Assembly: GCF_900699765.1 (NCBI RefSeq)
Contig: NZ_CAADHO010000004.1
Location: 186,001-250,000 of the forward strand
DNA length: 64,000 nucleotides
Source of the DNA: Desulfoluna butyratoxydans
GTDB taxonomy: Bacteria; Desulfobacterota; Desulfobacteria; Desulfobacterales; Desulfolunaceae
Reading direction: 5' to 3'
Part shown: positions 36,164 to 44,278 of the stretch, one piece after another
How the letters are laid out: the number at the start of each line of letters is the position of its first letter
Numbering within the stretch: position 1 is the first letter of the stretch
Notes under the pieces: generated by a model
What the model was told of the DNA's origin: nothing
Database searches by the model: none
The model's input: the letters and a program-made list of their open reading frames with translations, nothing else
Position numbers and translations under genes: made by a program

Positions 36164-36721
36164 ATGGATCTGATCAGTTCCCGGTTGCTCTTTCGCCCCA
36201 TGGAGGAGCGGGACCGGCGGTTTATGCGGCGTTTTTTAAGCGATGGGGAGCTGACGCGCTGGCTTCCCGTGGATTACCCCTGTCCCATGGAGCAGGTTCA
36301 TCTCCATGTGGACCGGCGGCTCGAGCACTGGGACAAGCACGGTTTCGGGACCTTTGTGCTGGAGGAGAGGGAAGGGGAGGGGCCCGTGGGATACTGCGGC
36401 CTTGAGCATGTGACGGAGACCCCCTTTATCGACCTGCGCTACGGCCTGGTTCAGTCGGCCCAGGGGCGAGGGCTTGCCTTTGAGGCGGCAATGCGGGTTG
36501 TGACTTACGGTTTTCACGGGTTGCAGCTGCCCCGGATTTTCGGTGCAGCCATGCCGGATAACAAGGCCTCGGTGGCCGTACTCACCAAGGTGGGCATGCG
36601 CCCGGATAAACGGTTTGATTGTTACGGCTCCAACCTGTTTACCGCCTCCGTGGATCGGGTCGCCTTTGACCTGAAGGCGCAACCGGTGACCCATACGGGC
36701 ATCTACGGTGCCCATGGGTGA
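36164..36721 (+). CDS. GNAT-family N-acetyltransferase (RimJ/RimL-like)
   Basis: A 185-residue acetyl-CoA-dependent acyltransferase. The start MDLISSRLLFRPMEERDRRFM is typical of RimL-type GNATs, with the acetyl-CoA-binding core VQSAQGRGLAFEAAMRVVTYGF and AAMPDNKASVAVLTKVGM. The acceptor is unknown; this group often acetylates N-terminal amines or small amines. ATG 36164 lies five bases after AAGG. It ends at a bidirectional terminator shared with the minus-strand DUF3783 gene. Confidence 0.85.
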   Translation: MDLISSRLLFRPMEERDRRFMRRFLSDGELTRWLPVDYPCPMEQVHLHVDRRLEHWDKHGFGTFVLEEREGEGPVGYCGLEHVTETPFIDLRYGLVQSAQGRGLAFEAAMRVVTYGFHGLQLPRIFGAAMPDNKASVAVLTKVGMRPDKRFDCYGSNLFTASVDRVAFDLKAQPVTHTGIYGAHG

Positions 36722-36746
36722 GGGCTTCTGCCATAAGAACGTTTGA

Positions 36747-36779
36747 AAAAACCGCTTCGATAGCATCGAAGCGGTTTTT
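36747..36779. terminator. Bidirectional terminator between convergent genes
   Basis: Fifteen-base perfect stem AAAAACCGCTTCGAT / ATCGAAGCGGTTTTT (36747-36761 with 36765-36779), loop AGC. A's on one side and T's on the other let it serve both strands. Confidence 0.92.
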
Positions 36780-36799
36780 TTGTGCCATGACTTTGGGAC

Positions 36800-37222
36800 T
36801 CAGCCGCGGCGGGCCGCTTCGGCCATCTCCCGCTGCTCTTCGGCAAGATGCTTGAGCAGGGTACCCAAGGGCCAGGTTTCGCTGGTCTCCGTAAGGGTGG
36901 CCCACAGCGTGCGCGGGAACGCGTGTTCCCGCCAGCTTTTCATCAGCTGCTGAAGCTGGTTGCCTGTGATGCCGGCCATGATCACGGCCACTCCGCCCAG
37001 GTCCTCCCGATTGTTCGGGTGGTCTTCAAAAAGGGAGCCAACAGACGTCTTCAAGTCCTTTCGTCCTGCAAAGGAAACGGGGACATCGCTCCACCCAAGG
37101 GTACCGACAAGGACCACAAGGGCGTCAGCCGCTTTGGTATCAAGGCCGCAGACCAGCAGGCCCTTGGGACCGTAAATCGGGGTGTCGTCGATATCCATGG
37201 GTCGCATGGTGCCGTCTGTCAT
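36800..37222 (-). CDS. DUF3783 family protein
   Basis: A 140-residue cytoplasmic protein without a membrane segment or known catalytic motif. The central and C-terminal part (VAVIMAGITGNQLQQLMKSWR, PRTLWATLTETSETWPLGTLLKHLAEEQ) matches my recollection of the DUF3783 family, whose function is not known. ATG follows GAAAGGAGAACCCC. It lies 19 bases after the LPP20-type lipoprotein gene, so it is probably the last gene of that operon, although it has no sign of being an envelope protein. Confidence 0.7.
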   Translation of the reverse strand: MTDGTMRPMDIDDTPIYGPKGLLVCGLDTKAADALVVLVGTLGWSDVPVSFAGRKDLKTSVGSLFEDHPNNREDLGGVAVIMAGITGNQLQQLMKSWREHAFPRTLWATLTETSETWPLGTLLKHLAEEQREMAEAARRG

Positions 37223-37241
37223 GGGGTTCTCCTTTCAAGGG

Positions 37242-38363
37242 TCAGTTAAAATAGGCGACGATTTTTTTTGACAGGGCCCCGGCGAGGCTGCGGGTGGCCT
37301 TGACGCCGGCTTCCTGATAGGTGAGGTGGCCTTCACGCTTGTTCTCGTTGAAGTTGCCCACCATGGTGCCCGTCACGGGATCGATGATGGCCACATCCGC
37401 CGTGGCCCGCATGAATTTGAAGTTGGGGTTGTTAAGCTCCACCCGGGACAGGGACAGGGCGATGCGCAGGGTGACATCCCCGCCGTGCCCGTTGGCAGAC
37501 ACCAGGTACCCGGCCTCGGTGAGCTTTCTGGCCAGCCTGGAGGTGAGGTCCTGACCGCTCGGGGCATTGATCTCCAGGTTGATCCGGAAGTCTGTCTTGA
37601 CCTCCTGGAGCCGGGAGACAAGGGCTTCAAACTCTTTGTGCCCGGCCCCATGTGCAGGCCTGTTGATGACCCGGAGGCGGCTGACCAGGGCTTCCCGCTG
37701 GATGAACAGGTCCATGGCCTCGTTGAGGTGTTTCAGCTGCATCAGCTTTCCGGGGCTTGCTGCGGCGGCTTTTTCTTCCACCGCGATGCGGGCGTTGAGC
37801 CGGTTGATGTCACGCTGCCATTTTTCTGCGGCACGGGCCCTGTCCAGGCCCGCCACGGCCACATATTCCCGCCCCTCTTTGGTGACGGGGCCTACCTCCA
37901 CCCCTTCCAGCTCAACCGACGAGGCCACACGGATTTTGGACTGCACGTTTTTGTACAGGGTGTCCCCCGCGCCGGAGTCGGTGACAGACCGGGTCACAGA
38001 GGAGATGTCGCTTTCAATGCGGGATTCAAAGATGTTGGAGAGCTCTGCCTTGGCCCGCCTTACGGCTTCGGGGCGGGACTGGCCGTAGCCTGTGGCCATG
38101 AGGTGGGTTGCCTCGGAGACCTGGGGGGCAGGAGCTGTTGCGGGGGCGGCTTCCACCGGTTTCGTCTCGGGCCGGGGTGCAGGGGCCGGTGCGGACGTCG
38201 CGGTCTGGGCCGGAGGCCGTCCGTCGAGTTCGTCGAAGGCTTGCCGGGCCCGTTCGCGCTGGGCATCGGCGCTGCTGCCGCTGCGAGCCTTGGTGGGCGA
38301 GGAAGCCACGCAACCGGAAAGGGCCAGAGAGGCGGCGAGTATCAGGGGTATCAGTTGTTTCAT
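37242..38363 (-). CDS. LPP20-family outer-membrane lipoprotein
   Basis: A 373-residue lipoprotein with lipobox LALSGC at about residue 18. After a proline/alanine-rich linker (residues 50-80) comes an LPP20-like domain (HLMATGYGQSRPEAVRRAKAELSNIFESRI), a helical stretch, and a C-terminal domain with DVAIIDPVTGTMVGNFNENKREGH. It is the third gene of an LpoB/COG3014/LPP20 set that often occurs together in Gram-negative bacteria. A role at the outer membrane alongside LpoB is inferred. Confidence 0.82.
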   Translation of the reverse strand: MKQLIPLILAASLALSGCVASSPTKARSGSSADAQRERARQAFDELDGRPPAQTATSAPAPAPRPETKPVEAAPATAPAPQVSEATHLMATGYGQSRPEAVRRAKAELSNIFESRIESDISSVTRSVTDSGAGDTLYKNVQSKIRVASSVELEGVEVGPVTKEGREYVAVAGLDRARAAEKWQRDINRLNARIAVEEKAAAASPGKLMQLKHLNEAMDLFIQREALVSRLRVINRPAHGAGHKEFEALVSRLQEVKTDFRINLEINAPSGQDLTSRLARKLTEAGYLVSANGHGGDVTLRIALSLSRVELNNPNFKFMRATADVAIIDPVTGTMVGNFNENKREGHLTYQEAGVKATRSLAGALSKKIVAYFN

Positions 38364-38383
38364 GGGTTCATGTATCTCCCTTG

Positions 38384-38509
38384 CCCGGATATTTCATGAG
38401 AAAACCACCAGGCTATAATTAAGTAAGATGTCATTGCCGCTGGGTAGTGAGAAGAAAGAAGACATGTCAAAAATACAACTCAGCGTTTTCGACCCGTGAA
38501 ATCTCCGGG
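38384..38509. repeat. Element bounded by inverted CCCGGATATTTCA termini, copy 1
   Basis: CCCGGATATTTCA (38384-38396) and TGAAATCTCCGGG (38497-38509) are inverted repeats with one mismatch around about 100 bases of AT-richer DNA. The left end extends as CCCGGATATTTCATGAGAAA, identical to the left end of the element at 58369. No coding capacity. It fills the gap between the LPP20 and COG3014 genes. Confidence 0.6.
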
Positions 38510-38571
38510 CATGGTTAACGGCATCAAGGCTCGCCCGGAACCCCGGAGTCGGGGCCCGGGCGAAGCCGCGG

Positions 38572-39876
38572 TTAGTGCATGGTGTGGTTGAAGACAAAAA
38601 CGGTTTGCCCTGCCTTGACGTTGATGGTCTCAAGGTAGGTGTCGACCACGGAACAGTTGCCGGCAAAGGCCTTGTATTCGCCGGGCTCCACAAACCGGCT
38701 GGTCAGGAAGATCTGACCGGGCAGCGTGCGCCAGGATCGGGTGTCGGCCTTTTCCGTTGCGCTGGCAGCCACCTGACCGGCGAGCTGGGCCAGCATACCG
38801 GCAAACTCGCCCTGCTCCTTTTCGATCTCTTTGGCCGCGGCATGGACCGCCACCTGTTTGGCCACGGCGCGGGCAATGGTCTTGGTCCAGATACGGGTTT
38901 TCCTGTCGTCCAGGTTCTTGACGGCGATGGCGGTGATGTCTTCGGCCACGGTGGCCGGCGACGTCAGGGTGTTGCCCTTGTCGTCTTTCAGGGTCAGGCT
39001 GCTGTCCGTGCAGCCCCTAGGAAAGGTGACATACCGGGGAAAGGCAATGGAGATGGGTCCCGTGGGAGCCATGTGGGTGATCTTGTCCTCCACCTTCTTC
39101 GGGGCCTTTCCGTTGAGTTGGACATAGATGACACGCCCTTTTTTCCGCGCGGACCGGTAGGAGGGGGTGGTGCCGGTGAAGCCCTTTGTCAGCTTTTTGG
39201 CCTCACTGAGCCGGTCTGCGGGAACCGCCACGCGAAGCAGGTCTGCGTACAGAGAGGGCGGGGTGGGGGTGCCGTAGGCTGTGTTGTAGTCTTTGTAGGC
39301 CCTGAGGGCTTCGTAGTAGTAGATGTAGGCTTCACTGTATTCGCCGTCTATCTCGCTCAGGATACCGCTGATGTAGCGGCCCAGGGCGTCCTCCTTGTAG
39401 ACGTTTTTCTTTTCGTACTGGTCGTTGTACTCCGTCAAAAGGGTGTTGAGTTTTCGGCACTCCACAAGGGCGCTTTCATAGTTGCCGTCCCGGATGTAGG
39501 TGAAGGCGGCCATCAGGTTGATGAGGGCCCGCTCAAAATCTTCGCCGGGGTAGTCGATGACCAGGTCGTTGACCAGGTAGGAGGCGGCCCCTGCGCTGAG
39601 GCTTTTGGTCCAGAGGGCCTGGGCCATCTCATCGGCCTCACTGAACTCAGCGGCGGCATTTTTCAGGTCGCCGCACTCATAGTAGATCATGGCGCAGTCG
39701 AGGTGGTAGAGCAGCTGGGCGTGGCTGCCGTAGTCGGATTGTCTGGTTTTGATCATCTCTTTGGAGGCGACGCAGTCACCTGCCTTGAGAAGGCTGTCAA
39801 GGTTGGCGTAGTCAAATTTCGGGGCACAGCCGGTTGTGGCGATGAGCAGCGCCACAAGGAGAACAAGTCGTTTCAT
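38572..39876 (-). CDS. COG3014-type TPR lipoprotein, LpoB partner
   Basis: A 434-residue lipoprotein with the signal MKRLVLLVALLIATTGC, giving a lipid-modified Cys at residue 16. Residues 30-200 are helical and TPR-like (AEFSEADEMAQALW, YIRDGNYESALVECRKLNTLL, SGILSEIDGEYSEAYIYYYEALRAY). The C-terminal half has a conserved-looking core (GRVIYVQLNGKAPKKVEDKI, FPRYVTFPR). The gene lies between lpoB and the LPP20 gene. Function is not established; a role in peptidoglycan synthase regulation is inferred from the neighbours. The ATG at 39876 starts the signal peptide; a GTG at 39885 is possible. Confidence 0.8.
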   Translation of the reverse strand: MKRLVLLVALLIATTGCAPKFDYANLDSLLKAGDCVASKEMIKTRQSDYGSHAQLLYHLDCAMIYYECGDLKNAAAEFSEADEMAQALWTKSLSAGAASYLVNDLVIDYPGEDFERALINLMAAFTYIRDGNYESALVECRKLNTLLTEYNDQYEKKNVYKEDALGRYISGILSEIDGEYSEAYIYYYEALRAYKDYNTAYGTPTPPSLYADLLRVAVPADRLSEAKKLTKGFTGTTPSYRSARKKGRVIYVQLNGKAPKKVEDKITHMAPTGPISIAFPRYVTFPRGCTDSSLTLKDDKGNTLTSPATVAEDITAIAVKNLDDRKTRIWTKTIARAVAKQVAVHAAAKEIEKEQGEFAGMLAQLAGQVAASATEKADTRSWRTLPGQIFLTSRFVEPGEYKAFAGNCSVVDTYLETINVKAGQTVFVFNHTMH

Positions 39877-40025
39877 GGGGGTCACACCTTCCTCATGAGA
39901 GCATTACACGGAGCGTCTGAACGGGCAGCCGGTACGGCCGTAGACCGACCAGGCGAAGTGCCGCCCGATCTCCACTGGAGGGTCGGGCGGCGTGTCGTCA
40001 ATGGAATGTCGGAGCAGCAGGCAGA

Positions 40026-40628
40026 TCAGAACTTGAAACGGCTCTGCTTGATCACTTTTTTGATCTGCTTTTCCCCGATCCACACTTTTTTGTTCTTCTC
40101 CAGGTCGATGAGGGTCATGTCCACCTGGTAGAAACGAACTGATTTTCCCCCGTCCTTGTTGACGATGCTGTTGAGCTCCCCCTTGAGCATGAAATCCGCC
40201 CCGATCTCCTGGCCGGCCGACTTGGCGGTCTCTTCCGAGGCGTGGGAGGCCTGGTCCAGGCGCTCGTCGCGGATTTCATCGCGCTCGCCGCGGCTTGCGA
40301 CAAACTCCACCTGGCCGGAGTTGAGCAGGGCCCGCTCCAGGTTGCGGACAAAGGTTTTGACGTTGATGTGCTCATGGCTCTTGTTTTTAACCGAGCCGAT
40401 GATGACCACGGGGTTCTCGCCGTTGTTTTCTTTGTAGAAGCGGTTGAGCCAGGGTCGGGAGAGTACGTCGTCGATCATCTCATCGGCAACGAGGCGGGAG
40501 TCTGTGTCGTTCCATTTGTCCCCCACATCCGTGACGCTGTCGGTCTCGACCCGCTGGGTGGACATGGTCTGGCATGCCGTCGTAAGGGCAAGCAGGGCAA
40601 AGGCAACAAGAAGGGCGCTCTTTTTCAT
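40026..40628 (-). CDS. lpoB: Penicillin-binding protein activator LpoB-like lipoprotein
   Basis: A 200-residue lipoprotein: signal MKKSALLVAFALLALTTAC, then an LpoB domain with VVIIGSVKNKSHEHINVKTFVRNLERALLNSG, VEFVASRGERDEIRDER, AGQEIGADFMLKGELNSI and YQVDMTLIDLEKNKKVWIGEKQIKK. In enterobacteria LpoB reaches through the periplasm to activate PBP1B; here the role is by family. Start choice is ambiguous: a strong ribosome site AAAAGGAGAG precedes an in-frame ATG at 40751, which would add 41 residues before the signal peptide. I kept 40628 because lipoprotein signals rarely tolerate such extensions. Confidence 0.85.
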   Translation of the reverse strand: MKKSALLVAFALLALTTACQTMSTQRVETDSVTDVGDKWNDTDSRLVADEMIDDVLSRPWLNRFYKENNGENPVVIIGSVKNKSHEHINVKTFVRNLERALLNSGQVEFVASRGERDEIRDERLDQASHASEETAKSAGQEIGADFMLKGELNSIVNKDGGKSVRFYQVDMTLIDLEKNKKVWIGEKQIKKVIKQSRFKF

Positions 40629-41134
40629 AATCTTTAAGGTTCCTTGGGTTTTGGTCTGGATGTTGGGGCGCGGAAAATGAGGGAGACGACACCAAACCCA
40701 TGGCTTGTTCTGAGGGGCAGGAGGCAAGGTGCCTGCCGTTGCGGTGTTCATGGGTCTCTCCTTTTCTGTGCCGGACATGACGGCTTCGCAAAAAATCACT
40801 CGATCAGGTCGCCTGAACTCCGGTTGCGCAGGGTATGGCAGTCTTGAATCACGGGCACCCCGGGGACCTGACCGGGGTACGATTTTTTACGGTTGCATGA
40901 AAACAAGTCGCCGGGGACGTCCCGGGACGCATGGTGCAGGCCGAAGGGAAGATGACGACGTGTGTCGGATAACCATCGGTTTTCACTCTGTACCGAAGGG
41001 GACTTCCCATTGCAATCTTGCGGTTTCTCCGCCTGCAAACTTAGAAATTATAGGAAGCGGAATCAAGTGATGTCAACATGAAAAATGGTTTCCTGGAAAG
41101 TCGTCTGCATGACGTGAATGTTGTGTGAATTTCG

Positions 41135-41150
41135 AGTGATATAGATCACA
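41135..41150. promoter_or_regulatory. CRP/FNR-family binding site candidate
   Basis: AGTGATATAGATCACA matches the TGTGA-N6-TCACA consensus except for the first base, with perfect GTGAT/ATCAC arms. It lies about 500 bases upstream of lpoB and 650 upstream of the cytochrome gene, so the target is unclear. Confidence 0.45.
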
Positions 41151-41545
41151 CGATGTTTTATCGCGTGGGGGGATTTCCCCTTGGGAAGGGCGTGGTCGAT
41201 ATATGCTTTGAAAGCGACAGGATGGAGGGGGAAGATTGACCCTTTGCTTGGTGTGTTGAGCAAAGGGTGTGCGAATTGTCCGATTGTAAAATTTTTGGAG
41301 ACGTCTATAATGGGGCGGCGTTTCGCACCGGGCCTTAAGGGCGTTGGCCGGTGTGGCGTGGGATCCACGGCCCGGGACCACGACTGGAACGGGAGGCGTG
41401 CAAAGGGGTCGTGAAGACAAATGTTTAGCTATTGGTCCAGGTGTTCCTTACGTGGTGTTTCTGTTATGAATATGAAATTCTTTCTTGTTTTGAAGGCATT
41501 TCCGAATTGGCTACGAAGAAATCAAAAGTTGAGTTTTATAGTTAC

Positions 41546-41574
41546 TTGACATCAGAAGTCAATTTGCGTATTGA
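41546..41574 (+). promoter_or_regulatory. Candidate promoter upstream of the cytochrome c3-MetVF cluster
   Basis: TTGACA (41546-41551), 17 bases, TATTGA (41569-41574), inside the AT-rich segment and reading toward the cytochrome gene 212 bases away. Confidence 0.4.
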
Positions 41575-41785
41575 AAGTATCACGTGTCTGATAGGTGTGC
41601 TTGAGGCTGAACGGTGTACGCGAATGGCGGGCCCGGCGTCGCTCGTTGCGATTCAGGACACGATCCGTGCATTTTCTCTCTCTCTATGTTTTTCCCTTTG
41701 ACGACACCTGGTTGTGATGGCTGGAAGGGGTGCTTCCTCCCATCATCTTATGATCATCCATATCTGCGAGGAGTGTGACAATCCC

Positions 41786-42217
41786 ATGGATAAAATGAGA
41801 ACACGATCTTGCGTACCGTCGCTTTTCATTCTCGCCGTGCTGGCCCTGTTTACCGTGGCGTCGTCTGCCGGGGCCCAGGAGGCGGCAACCAAGCAGAGGC
41901 CCGCGGTCTCCTTTCCCCATGAGATGCATTTCGATGTGGCCGATGACTGCCTCTCCTGCCATCACGATTATCAGGACGGGGAGAATGTCCTTGACGAGGA
42001 CCTGCTCATGGAGACGGAGCCCGAGGAGACCATGGAACTCAACAGCATGGACCGGGAAGAGCTCAGCGCTGTCTCTTGCATCGCCTGCCACAACGACGAT
42101 GCGAAAACAGGGCCCATGGACGCCTATCACAACCAGTGCATCTCCTGCCATGAGGCGGAAAAAGCCGGGCCGGTCATGTGCGGCGAGTGCCATGTGAGGC
42201 CAAAAGGGCTTGAATAA
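41786..42217 (+). CDS. Periplasmic tetraheme cytochrome c3
   Basis: A 143-residue secreted cytochrome: signal peptide (about residues 1-31), then four CXXCH haem sites at residues 55-59, 98-102, 118-122 and 132-136. His45, His48, His60 and His115 are placed to be the four distal ligands, which is the cytochrome c3 pattern (bis-His). The loop at residues 64-92 is very acidic (LDEDLLMETEPEE), recalling the acidic type II cytochrome c3 (TmcA) that feeds the Tmc membrane complex. The ATG at 41786 starts a normal signal peptide. The gene leads a cluster with MetV, a cytochrome b, an Fe-S protein and MetF, so it is the likely periplasmic partner. Confidence 0.9.
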   Translation: MDKMRTRSCVPSLFILAVLALFTVASSAGAQEAATKQRPAVSFPHEMHFDVADDCLSCHHDYQDGENVLDEDLLMETEPEETMELNSMDREELSAVSCIACHNDDAKTGPMDAYHNQCISCHEAEKAGPVMCGECHVRPKGLE

Positions 42218-42321
42218 CGGACGATGCCGACGGGAAGGATCTTTCGTCGGTATGTGGATCACGCCAGATGACAGCCCCATCCCAAGGTGGGGTTGAGACA
42301 ACTTATAATTGGGAGGGAACC

Positions 42322-42993
42322 GTGGTTAAAGCCAAGAGAAAACCGTTGGAAGAGATCGCAGATGCCATATCCCCGTACGGCAAGGTGTTGACCGTGGGGT
42401 GCGGCGGTTGCGTATCGGTGTGTCTGGCCGGAGGGCAGCGGGAAGTTTACGAACTCAATGCCGAGCTTGAGCTGACGCTCAAGGAGAGCGGCACCTCCAA
42501 ACAGTTGGGCAACTACACGGTGGAACGTCAGTGCAACATGGATCTGATGCAGGAACTCGACGACATTGCCGACGGCTACGACTGCATACTCTCCATGGCC
42601 TGCGGGGCCGGGGTGCAGCTCATGGCCGAGCGCTACCCGGACAAGCCGGTTTTCCCGGCGGTCAACACCATGTTCATCGGGGTGGACCGGAGCCTGGGCA
42701 TGTACGAAGAGAAGTGCCGGGCCTGCGGTGAGTGCGTGCTGGCCTACACCGGCGGTATCTGCCCGGTGACCCGATGCGCCAAGGGGCTGTTCAACGGGCC
42801 CTGCGGGGGCACCAACAACGGCATGTGCGAGGTGAGCCAGGAGATTCCCTGTGCATGGCTGGACATCTATGAGCGGCTCAAGGCCCAGGACCGTCTGGAC
42901 GATATCCTGAAGCTCCAGCAGGTGATGCAGTGGCAGAACCAGATGCAGCGCACCGTGGTCCAGCCCAAATACGAGAAACGTTATTACAAGTGA
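42322..42993 (+). CDS. metV: Methylenetetrahydrofolate reductase-associated Fe-S/zinc protein MetV
   Basis: A 223-residue cytoplasmic partner of MetF. The N-terminal part has VGCGGCVSVC, likely a cluster ligand set; the C-terminal part has the Cys-rich signature of the MetV/MTHFR C-terminal domain family (CRACGECVLAYTGGICPVTRCAKG, then NGPCGGTNNGMCEV). In acetogens MetV is the small subunit of the MetVF methylene-THF reductase and passes electrons to the flavin of MetF. The GTG at 42322 follows GGGAGGG. metF lies two genes downstream, with a membrane cytochrome b and an Fe-S protein inserted between the two subunits. Confidence 0.88.
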   Translation: MVKAKRKPLEEIADAISPYGKVLTVGCGGCVSVCLAGGQREVYELNAELELTLKESGTSKQLGNYTVERQCNMDLMQELDDIADGYDCILSMACGAGVQLMAERYPDKPVFPAVNTMFIGVDRSLGMYEEKCRACGECVLAYTGGICPVTRCAKGLFNGPCGGTNNGMCEVSQEIPCAWLDIYERLKAQDRLDDILKLQQVMQWQNQMQRTVVQPKYEKRYYK

Positions 42994-43107
42994 TGCCTTG
43001 TTGCACGGGGCCTTTACCCGATGCGTGTCATCGGCTCCGGGCACCGGTGAAAAGGGCGTCCCTTTTCACGCAGACGTCAACCCATTGAAAAGGAAAGTGG
43101 GGCTCTC

Positions 43108-43767
43108 ATGTATGATTTTATAAGGGGTCCGATGGTCTGGATTTCCATTGCGATCTTCTTCGCTGGCATCATCTGGCAGGTGGTTCGGTTTCTCTCCCTC
43201 TCCCGCTCGGTCGAGGACCCGAAGCTGAAGCGTCCGGCCGGCCTGGCGGCCGAGGTGCCGCCTGCCGGGGCAGGGGGATTTTTCCATGCCCTGAAGCTCT
43301 CCATTTTTAAGACGAGCCCGGGAATGATCATCGTCACCACGGTGTTTCACTTCTGTCTTGTGGCTGTGCCGCTGACCCTTCTGGGGCACAATATCCTCAT
43401 CGAGCGGGCCATCGGGTTCTCCCTGTTCTCCCTCAGCGAGAGAACATCGGATATTCTCACTGTGGTCTTCCTGCTCTGCGGCGTCTTTTTTCTTTACCGC
43501 AGGCTCTTTCTTCCCCGGGTGCGGATCATCACCAGCGGCACCGATTACCTGATGCTGCTTCTGGCCACGGCGCCCTTTATTACGGGGTTTCTCGCCTACC
43601 ACCAGGTACTTGATTACAAGCTGATGATCATTTTGCATATCCTGGCCGGTGAGGCCATGCTGATCCTGGCGCCCTTTACGAAATTTGTCCACATGGTCTA
43701 CTTCTTTGCGGTGCGCTTCACCGTCAGGAGTGAGTGGGCACTGGGCAGCGGCAACAGAAACTGGTAG
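43108..43767 (+). CDS. Membrane cytochrome b, NarI/DsrM/TmcC-like
   Basis: A 219-residue inner-membrane protein with five predicted helices (near residues 8-28, 70-93, 113-132, 147-170 and 174-200). Candidate haem b ligands are His in VFHFCL, AYHQVL, MIILHILAGE and KFVHMVYF, compatible with two b haems. Its size and order fit the NarI-type quinone-reactive subunit found as DsrM, HmeC and TmcC. In this cluster it could exchange electrons between menaquinone or the c3 cytochrome outside and the Fe-S protein inside. It lies 35 bases before the Fe-S gene. Confidence 0.87.
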   Translation: MYDFIRGPMVWISIAIFFAGIIWQVVRFLSLSRSVEDPKLKRPAGLAAEVPPAGAGGFFHALKLSIFKTSPGMIIVTTVFHFCLVAVPLTLLGHNILIERAIGFSLFSLSERTSDILTVVFLLCGVFFLYRRLFLPRVRIITSGTDYLMLLLATAPFITGFLAYHQVLDYKLMIILHILAGEAMLILAPFTKFVHMVYFFAVRFTVRSEWALGSGNRNW

Positions 43768-43802
43768 CCCCCACAGGGCTCCCTTCCATACGGAGAGTCG
43801 AC

Positions 43803-44201
43803 ATGTTCAAAAAAAACACAGCCGGGGTCGATACCGACCTGATCAAGAAACGGCTCGACAGCAGAAAGGCGAAGATGAAGCTTTCCCTGGCCGCTTGTGC
43901 CCATTGCACCCTCTGCGCCGAGAGCTGCTTTCTCTTCAACGCCAGGGACAAGGATCCCACCTACATGCCCTCCTACAAGTTCATCAACTCCATCGGGCTG
44001 CTGTACAAGAAAAAGGGGATGGTGGACCGGGCTACCCTGCAGGATATCCGCGATGTGGTGTGGGAACGGTGTGTGCTCTGCACGCGCTGCTACTGTCCCT
44101 TCGGCATCGACATCCCGGAAATGCTCGCCTTTGCCCGCACCATCTGTCGCGAGCAGGGCGTCTTTCCAGATTTTGAGAAAGAGCAGAAACACGCGGGTTA
44201 A
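43803..44201 (+). CDS. HdrC/TmcB-like 4Fe-4S protein
   Basis: A 132-residue cytoplasmic Fe-S protein. Two Cys groups are visible: CAHCTLCAESC (regular C-x2-C-x2-C-x3-C) and CVLCTRCYCPFGIDIP, where only one residue separates the third and fourth Cys, two fewer than the usual CxxCxxCxxxCP; I checked this in the DNA. It otherwise resembles HdrC and the Fe-S domain of TmcB/DsrK, but lacks the CCG domains of HdrB. As the third member of the cluster it probably links the cytochrome b to MetV-MetF. ATG after GGAGAG. Confidence 0.85.
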   Translation: MFKKNTAGVDTDLIKKRLDSRKAKMKLSLAACAHCTLCAESCFLFNARDKDPTYMPSYKFINSIGLLYKKKGMVDRATLQDIRDVVWERCVLCTRCYCPFGIDIPEMLAFARTICREQGVFPDFEKEQKHAG

Positions 44202-44278
44202 CAGACACGTCGATATGGCTTGATCTATTCTTGTGCGAGGCCATGGAAACGTAACACACAGCGAAGGAATGTGCCGAT

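Larger units (their letters stand above)
40629..41785. other. 1.16-kb non-coding stretch with an AT-rich segment
   Basis: No open frame here looks like a gene. The region separates the divergent lpoB and cytochrome c3 operons. Bases 41420-41600 are clearly more AT-rich than the surroundings and include a candidate promoter. A CRP/FNR-like palindrome lies at 41135. A short frame at 41432-41701 has no recognisable domain and poor codon character. A structured RNA or decayed gene remains possible. Confidence 0.5.

Noticed and set aside
41432..41701. An 89-codon frame in the AT-rich gap
   Set aside because: No domain, no good ribosome site, and codon use unlike neighbours; left as non-coding.
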